A DNA stretch of 64,000 bases from contig OZ242287.1 in the NCBI GenBank assembly GCA_965207495.1, forward strand, positions 682,001 through 746,000, in the 5' to 3' direction. Position numbers and translations under genes: made by a program. The notes under the pieces were generated by a model. That model saw only the letters and a list, made by a program, of their open reading frames with translations, did not search any database and was not told the DNA's origin. Origin of the DNA: Bin5 sp965207495 (GTDB lineage: Bacteria > Chloroflexota > Anaerolineae > Caldilineales > Caldilineaceae). Positions 36,150 to 45,080 of this stretch are shown piece after piece. How positions within the stretch are numbered: position 1 is the first letter of the stretch; each line of letters begins with the position of its first letter.

Positions 36150-38267
36150 ATGATGCCGCGCCTAAAGATTCCGCTCCAACACAGTTGGAGGCGTCCCCAC
36201 GTCTCCCGAAGACGCTCCGGCCTGTCTCCACGCCTGCTGACAAGCGCCGCAGTCCTTCTCGGCGTCCTCTTCATCCTGCATGCCCATCCGGCCGTCGCGC
36301 AGGAGAAATCGCTGCTCTGGGAGCGCTTCGACGTCGATATCATCATCCGCAAGGATAGCTCCTTCGAAGTGACCGAGCATCAGACCATCCGCTTTACGCG
36401 CGGCGCCTTCACCTACGGTTATCGCGACATCCCCAAAAAGAATTTCAGTTCCCTTGACGACTGGACCCTGACAGACGCCAGCGGCAACAGCTATCGCTAT
36501 GCAAGCTTCGGCAAAGAGCCCTATACATTTACCGTCACCAAAAAAGCCTCCCGTTACGTCATCTACTGGTATTTCCCTCCCATCACCAACCGCAGCGAGA
36601 CCTTTGCCCTTGGCTATACTGTGCGCGGCGGCCTGCGCTACTATGAAGGCGGCGACCAGCTCTGGTGGAAGGCGATCTACGGCGACCGCAGCTTCCCCGT
36701 GCAGGCAGGGCGGGTGAACGTCGTCGCGCCGGCCGCGATCCATGAGTGGGCCGCGTACACGAACAGGGGAGAATCCTGGCAAGACGCCCGCGAGATCGCC
36801 TCGGCTACACGTCTGGAAAGCGGGCGCGAGATTGCGTATGTGATCGACAGCACTCTGGCCCCCGGTCAAGCCTTCGAAGTACGGGTCGAGTTCACGCCCG
36901 GCGTGGTGGCCGGGGAACCCCATCCATGGCAGACAAAGGCCGATGCCGAAGCAGCCGCGCGTGAGGCGGAAATGCTCTTCCGCGCCCGCTGGGGCCCGAT
37001 TCTTACGCTCCTGTTAGGTGCCCTCGGCCTGCTTTTCCTCCTGGGCGGACCGGCCGCGCTCTACCTGCTCTGGTACCGCCTCGGCCGCGACAAACCGGTC
37101 GACATGGTCGCCGATTACCTGCCCGAGCCGCCCGACGACCTGGCCCCAGGCATCGCCGGTACACTCCTGGACGAGCAGGCCAATATGCGGGATATCATCG
37201 CCACGCTTGTCGACCTGGCGCAGCGTAAGATCATCAGCATCACCGAAGAGAAGACAGGCAAATCCCGGGCAGAGCGCGACTTCATCTACCGCTACGAAAA
37301 TCGGAAGCTACCCGTCTCCTACTTTGAGAAACACCTGCTGGCCAGCCTCTTTAGTCGCAGGAGTGATGTTCGACTTTCGGACTTGAAGCACAGGTTTCAC
37401 AGGGAAGTGCCGGCCCTCAAGCGGGCGCTCTACACCGAAGTGACCGCGCAGGGCCTTTTCGCCCGCAGCCCGCAAAAAGTGCGCAATCAGTACGCTGTCC
37501 TGGGTATAATTCTGCTCGTGCTGGCAGGGTTGGCTGGCAGGGGACTCTATATGCTGTTCGGCGGTCTGACCGGCGCCGCGGCGCTGCCCGGCATCGGGCT
37601 TGCCGCAACCGCCTTTGGTTTCCTGCTTCTCTCCCATTTCATGCCCCGCAAAACCGGCCTTGGCTCCCAGCTGGCCGCACGCTGTCAGGCGTTCAAAAAC
37701 TATCTGCGCGATATCGAACGCTACAGCGACCTCGAAGTACAGAAAGAGCTATGGGACCGCTGGCTGCCCTATGCCATCGCCTTTGGCGTGGATAAACAGT
37801 ATATTCGCAAATTTGAAAAGGTTAACGCACCCGCGCCCGGTTGGTACATTCCCGACCCGAAACTGTACGGATCATACCGGCGCGCCTACTATAGGACCGG
37901 CATCTCCGGCCGGTCGGTTCAATTAGGTGTCGGTGGCGGGAGCGTTGGCAGCGTAACGTCTGGTTTGCCCTCCGGGTCCCCGGTGCGCGGTGGGCTCGGC
38001 GGGGGCATGGGCGCAAGCCTGAGCGATGTCAGTCGCGGGCTGGGCAACAGTCTGTCAGGAATGAGCCTCGGCCTGGGCGCGCTGCTCACCGGCACCAGCG
38101 CCACCATGACCAGCCGGCCCAGTAGCACCTACACAGGCGGTGGCGGCTGGAGCGGCGGCGGCGGTTTCTCCGGCGGTGGTTTCTCCGGCGGCGGCGGCTT
38201 CGGTGGTGGCGGCGGCGGAGGAGGCGGCGGCGGAGGCGGCGGCGGAGGCGGTGGTGGCTTCGGATAG
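36150..38267 (+). CDS. DUF2207 membrane protein, paralogue A
   Basis: The 705-residue protein has a basic N-terminus and signal helix (LLTSAAVLLGVLFILHAHPAVAQ). An extracytoplasmic DUF2207 domain follows, from EKSLLWERFDVDIIIRKDSSFEVTEHQ to about 260. There are three further membrane helices (~285-310 and a pair near 455-505), a cytoplasmic region between them, and a C-terminal tail rich in glycine (GGGGFSGGG type) ending GGGFG. DUF2207 proteins are widespread and of unknown function, often beside SPFH or stress genes as here. Paralogue B follows at 38377; the two are alike over almost their whole length. Two ATGs are adjacent at the start behind AAAGG. Confidence 0.85.
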   Translation: MMPRLKIPLQHSWRRPHVSRRRSGLSPRLLTSAAVLLGVLFILHAHPAVAQEKSLLWERFDVDIIIRKDSSFEVTEHQTIRFTRGAFTYGYRDIPKKNFSSLDDWTLTDASGNSYRYASFGKEPYTFTVTKKASRYVIYWYFPPITNRSETFALGYTVRGGLRYYEGGDQLWWKAIYGDRSFPVQAGRVNVVAPAAIHEWAAYTNRGESWQDAREIASATRLESGREIAYVIDSTLAPGQAFEVRVEFTPGVVAGEPHPWQTKADAEAAAREAEMLFRARWGPILTLLLGALGLLFLLGGPAALYLLWYRLGRDKPVDMVADYLPEPPDDLAPGIAGTLLDEQANMRDIIATLVDLAQRKIISITEEKTGKSRAERDFIYRYENRKLPVSYFEKHLLASLFSRRSDVRLSDLKHRFHREVPALKRALYTEVTAQGLFARSPQKVRNQYAVLGIILLVLAGLAGRGLYMLFGGLTGAAALPGIGLAATAFGFLLLSHFMPRKTGLGSQLAARCQAFKNYLRDIERYSDLEVQKELWDRWLPYAIAFGVDKQYIRKFEKVNAPAPGWYIPDPKLYGSYRRAYYRTGISGRSVQLGVGGGSVGSVTSGLPSGSPVRGGLGGGMGASLSDVSRGLGNSLSGMSLGLGALLTGTSATMTSRPSSTYTGGGGWSGGGGFSGGGFSGGGGFGGGGGGGGGGGGGGGGGGGFG

Positions 38268-38334
38268 AATCGGAAGGCGCTTTCTCTCTGCAGGAGGAGC
38301 GTCAAGGATGCCGCAAAGTGTTATGCTCTTATAC

Positions 38335-38412
38335 CGGTTGAGTTAGCGAGTCCTCGGAAGCAATAAGGAGCGAACCATGCGCGGAGGCGGCCGCATCGTC
38401 GGCCTGGCGAAC
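38335..38412 (+). repeat. Duplicated leader and start region, copy 1
   Basis: From CCGGTTGAG through AAGGAGCGAACC and the first codons (MRGGGRIVGLA), this matches 40863-40948, the leader and start of the zinc-ribbon gene. It gives paralogue B its ribosome site and first ~11 residues. Confidence 0.85.
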
Positions 38413-40428
38413 ATGGCAATACCAACCCGCCTGCCTGCACGGCTGCTGGCCGGCGCCGCAGTTGTTCTCGGCGTCCTCTTCATCCTGCATGCCCACCCCG
38501 CCTTCGCCCAGGAAAAGTCCCTGCTCTGGGAGCGCTTCGACGTCGATATCATCATCCGCAGCGACGGCACGTTCGAGGTGACCGAGCACCAGGCCATTCG
38601 CTTTACGCGCGGTACCTTCACCTTCGGCTATCGCGACATCCCCAAAAAGAATTTCAGTTCTATCGACAACTGGTCCCTGACCGACGCCAGCGGCAACCGC
38701 TATCGCCAGGCCGGCTACGGCAAAGAGCCCTATACGTTCACCGTCGCCGATAAGGGCTCCCATTACGTCATCTACTGGTATTTCCCGGTTATGGCAAACC
38801 AGAGCGAGACCTTCGCCCTTGCCTATACCGTGCGCGACGGCCTGCGCTACTACGAGGGCGGCGACCAGCTCTGGTGGCAGGCGATCTACGGCGACCGCAG
38901 CTTTCCCGTGCAGGCGGGACGGGTGAATGTCGTGGCCCCCGCCTCGATTCACGAGTGGGCTGCATACATGAGCAGGGGAGAGGCCTGGCAAGACGCCCGC
39001 GAGATCGCCTCGGCTTCACTCCTGGAGAGCGGGCGCGAGATCGCGTATCTGATCGACACCAGGCTCGACCCGGGCCAAGCGTTCGAAGTGCGGGTCGAGT
39101 TCACACCCGGCGTAGTAGCCGGGCAGCCGCAGCCGTGGCAGACAAGGGCCGATGCCGAAGCAGCCGCGCTTGAGGCGGAACTGGCCTTCCGCGCGCGCTG
39201 GGGTCCGATTTTTACGCTCCTGTTCGGCGCTCTCGGCCTTCTGTTCCTCCTTGGCGGACCGGCCGCGCTCTATCTGCTCTGGTATCGCCTCGGCCGCGAC
39301 AAACCGGTCGAGATGGTCGCCGATTACCTGCCGGAGCCGCCCGACGACCTGGCCCCGGGCGTCGTCGGCACACTCCTGGACGAACAGGCCGATATGCAGG
39401 ATATCATCGCCACGCTAGTCGACCTGGCGCAGCGCAAGGTCATCAGCATCACCGAAGAAAAAACGGGCCAGTTCCAGGTCGCGCGCGACTTCATCTACCG
39501 CTACGAGAACCGGGAGCTGCCCGTCTCCACCTTCGAGCAGCTCCTGCTTGACGGCCTCTTCGAACTCAAAAGTGAGGTCAGACTTTCCGATCTGAAGAAC
39601 AGATTTCACAAGGAGTTGCCGGCTCTCAAGCGGGCGCTCTACGAGGAAGTGACCGAACAGGGCTTTTTCGCCCGCAGCCCTGAAAAGGTACGCAATCAGT
39701 ATGGCTGTCTCGGTGTATGTCTGCTGGCGCTTGCGGGGTTGGCCGGCATAGGACTGATGACGCTGTTCGGCGGGCTGACCGGCGCCGCGGTTCTGCCCGG
39801 AATCGGGCTTGCGGTCACCGCCTTCGGCTTCCTGCTGCTCTCCCGTTTCATGCCCCGCAAAACCGACGTCGGCGCCGAGCTGGCCGCGCGCTGGCAGGCG
39901 TTCAAAAGCTATCTGCGCGATATCGACCGCTACAGCGACCTCGAAGAACAGAAGGCGCTATGGGACCGCTGGCTGCCCTATGCCATCGCCTTTGGCGTGG
40001 ATAAACAGTACATTCGCAAATTTGAAGCCGTCGACGCGCCCGCGCCCGGCTGGTACATCCCCCACCCGACAATGTATGGTCCATACCGGCGTTGGTACTA
40101 CGGACCCGGTCCCGTTGGACGGCCGCTTCGACCGGACGGCGCTGGGGGCCGCGTCGGCGGCGAAACGCCGGGGACGCCCTCTGGACCGCCGGCAGGCGGC
40201 GGGCTCGGCGGAGGCCTGGGCGACGTCAGCCGCGGGCTTGGCAGCAGCCTGACAGGCATGAGCGCCGGACTGGGCGCGTTGCTCACCACCACCAGCGCCA
40301 CCATGACCAGCCGGCCCAGCAGCTCCTCCACAGCCGGCGGCGGCTGGAGCGGAGGAGGGGGCGGTTTCTCCGGTGGCGGCGGCTTCGGCGGTGGTGGGGG
40401 CGGCGGCGGAGGCGGTGGCTTCGGCTAA
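38377..40428 (+). CDS. DUF2207 membrane protein, paralogue B with a borrowed N-terminus
   Basis: The 683-residue protein matches paralogue A from about HPAFAQEKSLLWERFDV onward, with the same extracytoplasmic domain, helices and glycine-rich tail. Its first residues, MRGGGRIVGLANMAI, instead match the start of the zinc-ribbon membrane protein at 40919, as does its leader, so the gene is a chimera. AGGAG precedes the ATG. Keeping two nearly full-length paralogues suggests a hetero-oligomer or recent duplication. Confidence 0.85.
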   Translation: MRGGGRIVGLANMAIPTRLPARLLAGAAVVLGVLFILHAHPAFAQEKSLLWERFDVDIIIRSDGTFEVTEHQAIRFTRGTFTFGYRDIPKKNFSSIDNWSLTDASGNRYRQAGYGKEPYTFTVADKGSHYVIYWYFPVMANQSETFALAYTVRDGLRYYEGGDQLWWQAIYGDRSFPVQAGRVNVVAPASIHEWAAYMSRGEAWQDAREIASASLLESGREIAYLIDTRLDPGQAFEVRVEFTPGVVAGQPQPWQTRADAEAAALEAELAFRARWGPIFTLLFGALGLLFLLGGPAALYLLWYRLGRDKPVEMVADYLPEPPDDLAPGVVGTLLDEQADMQDIIATLVDLAQRKVISITEEKTGQFQVARDFIYRYENRELPVSTFEQLLLDGLFELKSEVRLSDLKNRFHKELPALKRALYEEVTEQGFFARSPEKVRNQYGCLGVCLLALAGLAGIGLMTLFGGLTGAAVLPGIGLAVTAFGFLLLSRFMPRKTDVGAELAARWQAFKSYLRDIDRYSDLEEQKALWDRWLPYAIAFGVDKQYIRKFEAVDAPAPGWYIPHPTMYGPYRRWYYGPGPVGRPLRPDGAGGRVGGETPGTPSGPPAGGGLGGGLGDVSRGLGSSLTGMSAGLGALLTTTSATMTSRPSSSSTAGGGWSGGGGGFSGGGGFGGGGGGGGGGGFG

Positions 40429-40661
40429 GATTGGAATGCGCCTGCACGCCGCCAAACGACAGGCGCAAAAGGTCAATGATGCCATCGAACGGTGACCGGG
40501 CAGCTGAAGCCGGTAATGGATAGGAAAGAGATTGTGGTTTTCCCGTGCAAAGGGGATAAGATAGACCGCTCTCGTTCATCGTGGGCGTCGATATTGGGCC
40601 AACATGGACCGCCTGGTCCCGTGACCGCCGCCGGCCCCAGAATTTCTGAGCGTTCAAGATC
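40429..40661. other. Spacer with a leader-like fragment
   Basis: The 16-mer AAAGGTCAATGATGCC at 40471-40486 equals the initiation region of paralogue A (36144-36159), but the frame closes after 15 codons. The rest shows no feature. Confidence 0.45.
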
Positions 40662-40781
40662 ATGTCTGACTGGCTAGTTCGTTGTTGCGAGCCGCTTGTT
40701 GACCTTTGTGGCGTGTGGATGATCCTCATTATTCTGGGATCGGTGGTCTGGATTTATCTCAGGGATCGAAAGCGGGAATGA
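40662..40781 (+). CDS. Small single-pass membrane peptide (39 residues)
   Basis: The short frame encodes a soluble-looking start (MSDWLVRCCEPLVD), a hydrophobic helix (VWMILIILGSVVWIYL) and a positive tail (RDRKRE), the layout of bacterial small membrane proteins with cytoplasmic C-terminus. It lies between the DUF2207 genes and the zinc-ribbon gene on the same strand. The ribosome site is weak, so translation is unproven. Small peptides of this kind often modulate a neighbouring membrane complex; that role here is a guess. Confidence 0.5.
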   Translation: MSDWLVRCCEPLVDLCGVWMILIILGSVVWIYLRDRKRE

Positions 40782-40862
40782 CTTCTCACGAAGAGACTGC
40801 GGCGCGGCACGCGATTACTGTGCCCCGACTACCACTGACTGGTTTGGCTGCGAAAAGAGTTA

Positions 40863-40918
40863 AGCCCCTCCCGTACCGGTTGAGATAGCGCAACCTCGGC
40901 AGCGATAAGGAGCGAAAC

Positions 40919-40948
<30 letters not shown>
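40863..40948 (+). repeat. Duplicated leader and start region, copy 2
   Basis: Same sequence as 38335-38412: CCGGTTGAG, CTCGG-AGC-ATAAGGAGCGAA and the MRGGGRIVGLA codons. It is probably the original, since the rest of this protein fits its own N-terminus. Confidence 0.8.
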
Positions 40949-41461
<513 letters not shown>

Positions 41462-41555
41462 TGTATAGTGAACAGTCCAACCCCACTGCATAGCGGGACC
41501 GGCTTTCGCCCCGCCCGATTGGCGCGTCGAAGGCCGGCCGAACAAGAGGACAAAA

Positions 41556-42089
41556 ATGACCGATTCCTTCGTGGAAAAAGCTGACGAGAATATGGGAGCC
41601 ATCGAGCGGCTGCTCAAGGGGCTGCCGCTGGTGCGCGAATACAACGACAGGGAGCTGCGCCGGGAGGCCGACTATCGCTTACGCCAACTTCTGGTGCTCG
41701 AACTGGAGCAGGAAAAGCAGCGCCTCTACGACGTGCAGAAGAAACTGCTGCGCAGCGGCGGGCTGGCCTGGATCGACGACGCCGACGGCGCCATCCAGCG
41801 CCTGCAGACGCTCATCGACCGCATCAAGACGGCCAGCTACGGCTACGCCGGGCTGTTCGCAGCCGTCAAGATCCAGGAAGCGCAGCTCGACGCCCTCCAC
41901 CGCTTCGACACGGCCCTGGCGGAGCGCGCCCAGGAGATAAACAACAGGGTATACCAACTGGAGACCCACGCGGCAGATCGGGACGCAATCGGCCCCGCCA
42001 TCGAGGCCGTCAACGAAACCGTGACCGAACTCCAGCGACTCTTTGACAAGCGCAGCCAGGCGATCACAACGCCAGCCGACAGCGAATAG
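41556..42089 (+). CDS. Coiled-coil protein of unknown function
   Basis: These 177 residues are almost wholly helical with heptad-like spacing (RLRQLLVLELEQEKQRLYDVQKKLL; VYQLETHAADRDAIGPAIEAVNETVTELQRLFDKR) and have no signal, membrane segment or cysteines. I do not recognise the family; it is not clearly PspA, though it sits where a PspA-like partner might be expected, 95 bp after the zinc-ribbon gene and 63 bp before the SPFH gene. A cytosolic scaffold in the same complex is plausible. Confidence 0.72.
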   Translation: MTDSFVEKADENMGAIERLLKGLPLVREYNDRELRREADYRLRQLLVLELEQEKQRLYDVQKKLLRSGGLAWIDDADGAIQRLQTLIDRIKTASYGYAGLFAAVKIQEAQLDALHRFDTALAERAQEINNRVYQLETHAADRDAIGPAIEAVNETVTELQRLFDKRSQAITTPADSE

Positions 42090-42152
42090 CCGCCCGCGCA
42101 CTATCCAGCCACAGACCACTGCCCACCGGCGCCGACAGACAGGAGAAAACTG

Positions 42153-43268
42153 ATGGCCAGAATCATAGACGTAATCGAAGCCCCGGATCAGGGCGCGCAG
42201 GAGCTCGTCGTTCGCCTACCGGAGGTCGGCTCAGGCGACTTCCGCTTCGGCAGCCAGGTAATCGTGCGTGAAAGCCAGCGCGCCGTCTTCTACCGCGACG
42301 GCAAATCGCTGGACCTGTTCGAGCCGGGCCGGCACACCATCACCACCGCCAACCTGCCGATCCTCTCAGGGCTCCTGCGCATGGGCACAGGCGGCCAGGA
42401 CATCTTCACCGCCGAGGTGTTCTTCGCCAACATGCGCGAGTTCACCGACATGAAATGGGGCACGCCCGAGCCGGTCACCCTGCGCGATACCGACCTGGGC
42501 CTGGTGCGCCTGCGCGGCTTCGGCCAGTACACGATGCAGATCGCCGACCCCAAACGCTTCGTCGACCAGTTCGTCGGCACTCAGGGCATGTACCGTACCG
42601 GCCAGATCAACGACTTCCTGCGCAGCGCCATCATCAGCCGCATGACCGACATGTGGGGCGAGAACATGACCAGCATTCTCGACCTGCCCCGGCTCTTCGA
42701 CGAGCTGAGCGCGGCCATGCGCGCCACCCTGCAGGACGATTTCAACGCCATGGGGCTGGCGCTCAAGCAGTTCCGCATCGTCTCCATCAGCCCCACCGAA
42801 GAGACCGCCAAGGCGATTGACGAACGCGCCAGCATGGGCGCGATCGGCGACATGGCCGCCTACATGCAGTTCAAAACCGCGCGCGCACTGGGCGACGCGG
42901 CCCAGCAGCCCGGCGGCGCCGGCGGCACCGGCGAAGGCCTCGGTCTCGGCGCGGGAATCGGCCTCGGCGCCGGCATGGCCGGCATGATCACCAACGCCAT
43001 GAACCCCCCGCAGAGCCCTGCCCAGCCCGCCAGCGCCGCGCCAAACCCGCCGGCAACGCCCCAACCGCCCGCGGCACCCCAGCCCCCCACGCCGCCGCAG
43101 CCACCCGCAGCCCCGGCCGTCATGACGCTCGAGCAGGCCGCCGGCTACCTCCAGGTCACGCCCGCCGACATCCAGGCCCTGATCGACGACGGCTCCCTCC
43201 AGGCCAAACGAATCGGCAGCCAGTACCGCATCGCCCGCAAGGCGATTGATGACTTTTTGGCGGGATAG
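42153..43268 (+). CDS. SPFH/Band 7 protein (YdjI-like) with C-terminal excisionase-type helix-turn-helix
   Basis: Residues 1-230 form an SPFH domain of the YdjI/virion-core type, starting MARIIDVIEAPDQGAQELVVRLPE, with FGSQVIVRESQRAVFYRDGK, FEPGRHTITTANLPIL and RGFGQYTMQIADPKRFV. A Gly-rich helix (~255-285) and a long Ala/Pro linker follow. The last ~50 residues read MTLEQAAGYLQVTPADIQALIDDGSLQAKRI in two parts with the excisionase HTH_17 fold. YdjI-type proteins collect at stressed membranes; a nucleic-acid-like domain at the tail is unusual where SHOCT or zinc ribbons are commoner. It is the last gene of the envelope cluster. Confidence 0.85.
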   Translation: MARIIDVIEAPDQGAQELVVRLPEVGSGDFRFGSQVIVRESQRAVFYRDGKSLDLFEPGRHTITTANLPILSGLLRMGTGGQDIFTAEVFFANMREFTDMKWGTPEPVTLRDTDLGLVRLRGFGQYTMQIADPKRFVDQFVGTQGMYRTGQINDFLRSAIISRMTDMWGENMTSILDLPRLFDELSAAMRATLQDDFNAMGLALKQFRIVSISPTEETAKAIDERASMGAIGDMAAYMQFKTARALGDAAQQPGGAGGTGEGLGLGAGIGLGAGMAGMITNAMNPPQSPAQPASAAPNPPATPQPPAAPQPPTPPQPPAAPAVMTLEQAAGYLQVTPADIQALIDDGSLQAKRIGSQYRIARKAIDDFLAG

Positions 43269-43522
43269 GGCGACTCGGGCCCGGCCGCGACAGCCCGTGC
43301 ACCAGTTCGCACACGCCGCGGCCGCGGGCAATTTCGCCGTGCGCCGTGCACTACACTGTGCCCAGCTTCATGTGTGTGTCTTCTTGGCCTTGGGCTGTCC
43401 AGGCTCGCGTGGTTCAGGCTCCCAATGCACCAGCCTAAGTACAACCAGAAACGTGCCCGTGCTTTCGGACGACTCCCTCTTATGCATTTGTAGTTGTAGT
43501 AACGTGTGATAGAGTGCAGACA

Positions 43523-43885
43523 ATGGGGAAGTGGGAACTTGAATTCACAAACGAATTTGGAGAGTGGTGGAAGGAGATCTCCTTACCTGACCAACGGTCC
43601 ATTAGCGCCGGAGTTGAACTCCTTGAGGAAAGAGGACCGGAGTTAGGAGCCCCTCATACATCAGGTATCCGTAGCTCACGCCATAGTCATATGCGGGAAC
43701 TCCGAATTCAAAGCGGAGGCAGGCCGTTTCGAGTTTTCTACGCATTTGATCCGAGACGAACGGCAATACTATTGATAGGGGGCGACAAGACGGGAGACGA
43801 CCGGTTCTATGACAAGTACGTGCCAATCGCTGATGGCCTATACGATGAGCACATTGAAGAGTTGCGAAAGGAGGGCTTACTCTGA
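43523..43885 (+). CDS. RelE/HigB-like toxin (phage Gp49-like family)
   Basis: The 120-residue protein carries the Gp49-like pattern: WWKEISLPDQRSISAGVELLEERGPELG, then SHMRELRIQSGGRPFRVFYAFDPRRTAILLIGGDK, and a basic end. Such toxins cleave mRNA on the ribosome. It overlaps by one base with the next small gene, as toxin-antitoxin pairs do. The ATG at 43523 is preferred to a GTG three codons earlier. A decayed second copy of its 3' half lies at 44306-44449. Confidence 0.82.
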   Translation: MGKWELEFTNEFGEWWKEISLPDQRSISAGVELLEERGPELGAPHTSGIRSSRHSHMRELRIQSGGRPFRVFYAFDPRRTAILLIGGDKTGDDRFYDKYVPIADGLYDEHIEELRKEGLL

Positions 43886-44067
43886 TGAGTGGACGTCGGA
43901 AGTTCAGCGAACTAACTGAGCACTTTACGCCCGATGACCGCAAAATCGTCGAAGAAAAAAAGGCGAAAATGCGTGCCTCGTTACAACGACCAGACAAACC
44001 CAGTGAAATGCCTAAAGCGGCCCCACAATCGCAAGCTCGAAGATCGCATGCGTCAAGACGTAGATAG
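43885..44067 (+). CDS. Small basic protein in antitoxin position, copy 1
   Basis: The 60-residue protein starts MSGRRKFSELTEHFTPDDRKI, like the N-termini of XRE-type antitoxins that pair with Gp49-like toxins, but stops before any helix-turn-helix and ends in SHASRRR. The copy at 44455 has the same length, frame and basic end, so the short form may be a maintained gene rather than a broken antitoxin. It overlaps the toxin stop (TGATG). Confidence 0.6.
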   Translation: MSGRRKFSELTEHFTPDDRKIVEEKKAKMRASLQRPDKPSEMPKAAPQSQARRSHASRRR

Positions 44068-44204
44068 GGCCTTCATTGCACGAGAGCTGGACATATTACG
44101 CAACGCCGCGAGAGGCAATCACCCGAGCTTGGTGATTCTGTAGAGGTTCTCTTCAGTAAGGAATCCATTAAATCAGAATTCCTTTCGTTCCCTTGCCTGG
44201 GGCA

Positions 44205-44280
44205 GCGTCCTAACTAACAACGCACAGCCCCAACCCCAGCACGCGCAAAATCCTCAAGACACGACCATGGCTTGGCCCGC
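44205..44280 (-). pseudogene. 3' remnant of a HigA-like antitoxin gene
   Basis: The minus strand encodes GRVLRILRVLGLGLCVVS, matching the end of the intact antitoxin at 44752-45039 (GSVLKIVGALGMRLRVAS). The rest of this copy is replaced by the second repeat unit. Confidence 0.7.
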
Positions 44281-44305
44281 CGTTTGCGGTGTCAGGCCAA
44301 GTCGA

Positions 44306-44449
44306 GTATTCTACGCACCGGATCCCAGACAGACGGCTATACAGTTGATAGAGGGCAAAAGAGGAGACGACCGGTCTAACGACAAGCACGTGCGCATCGC
44401 GGACGACCTGCACGATGAACACGTCAAATAGTTGAGAAAGGAAGGATGA
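44306..44449 (+). pseudogene. 3' remnant of the Gp49-like toxin gene, copy 2
   Basis: The frame reads RVFYAPDPRQTAIQLIEGK and continues like the intact toxin, but has internal stops (at 44428 and just before the next start) and no 5' half. Confidence 0.8.
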
Positions 44450-44454
44450 CTCTG

Positions 44455-44637
44455 ATGAAAGGGCGTCGTAAATCCAACGAACGAACTGACCAATTCACTC
44501 CCAGGGACCCCAAAATCGCCGAGGAAAAAAAGGCGAAGATACGTGCCGCCTTGCAGCGGCCAGACAAACCCAGCGAATTTCGAAAATCAGTCCCCCATAC
44601 GCAAGGTCGAAAATCGCACGCAACAAGACGCAGATAG
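44455..44637 (+). CDS. Small basic protein in antitoxin position, copy 2
   Basis: The 60-residue protein MKGRRKSNERTDQFTPRD.. aligns end to end with the one at 43885 (about two thirds identical), with the same stop position and RRR end, although the toxin in front of it is destroyed. An alternative ATG lies three codons upstream. Confidence 0.5.
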   Translation: MKGRRKSNERTDQFTPRDPKIAEEKKAKIRAALQRPDKPSEFRKSVPHTQGRKSHATRRR

Positions 44638-44751
44638 GGCCTTCATTGCACGAGAGGTACTCACCTGAACTTGGTGATTCTATTGAAGCTCCTTTCAAAA
44701 AGGAGTCCTTTACATCACAATACCTTCCACTCCCTTACCTGGGCTAGCGCC

Positions 44752-45039
44752 CTAACTGGCGACGCGCAGCCGCATCCCCAGCGCGCCGACAATCTTCAAG
44801 ACGGAACCAAAGCTTGGATCGCCGTCCTCGGATAGCGTTTCCGACAGCCCTTCGCGGGTCATCCCTATCTCCTGCGCCAATTCCCTCACATCGCGGCCGC
44901 GCACAATGTCCCTGAGCGCGGCGCGAATCAGACAACCGTCGCCCGAGTCTTCTTCGAAGGCCGCTTCAAGATAGAGGCGGGCATCTTCCTCAGTGCGCAG
45001 ATGATCGTTTACACTCCAGCGAGTGAATGTTTCGATCAC
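44752..45039 (-). CDS. HigA-like addiction-module antidote (HI1420/TIGR02684 type)
   Basis: The 95-residue protein shows the family pattern: a helical start (EEDARLYLEAAFEEDSGD), then a helix-turn-helix (VRELAQEIGMTREGLSETLSEDGDPSFGSVLKIVGALGMRLRV). The family represses its own operon and neutralises Gp49/RelE-type toxins. The start is GTG behind GGGGGTT. No toxin gene is co-directional; the nearest intact one (43523) is convergent, so pairing is unproven. Confidence 0.8.
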   Translation of the reverse strand: MIETFTRWSVNDHLRTEEDARLYLEAAFEEDSGDGCLIRAALRDIVRGRDVRELAQEIGMTREGLSETLSEDGDPSFGSVLKIVGALGMRLRVAS

Positions 45040-45080
45040 GGCTTAACCCCCGCCTCTTCTCTTGCCACTCAAACCCACCC

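Noticed and set aside
38140..38267. Gly-codon run as assembly error
   Set aside because: Both DUF2207 paralogues end with similar glycine-rich tails, which is common in this kind of membrane protein.
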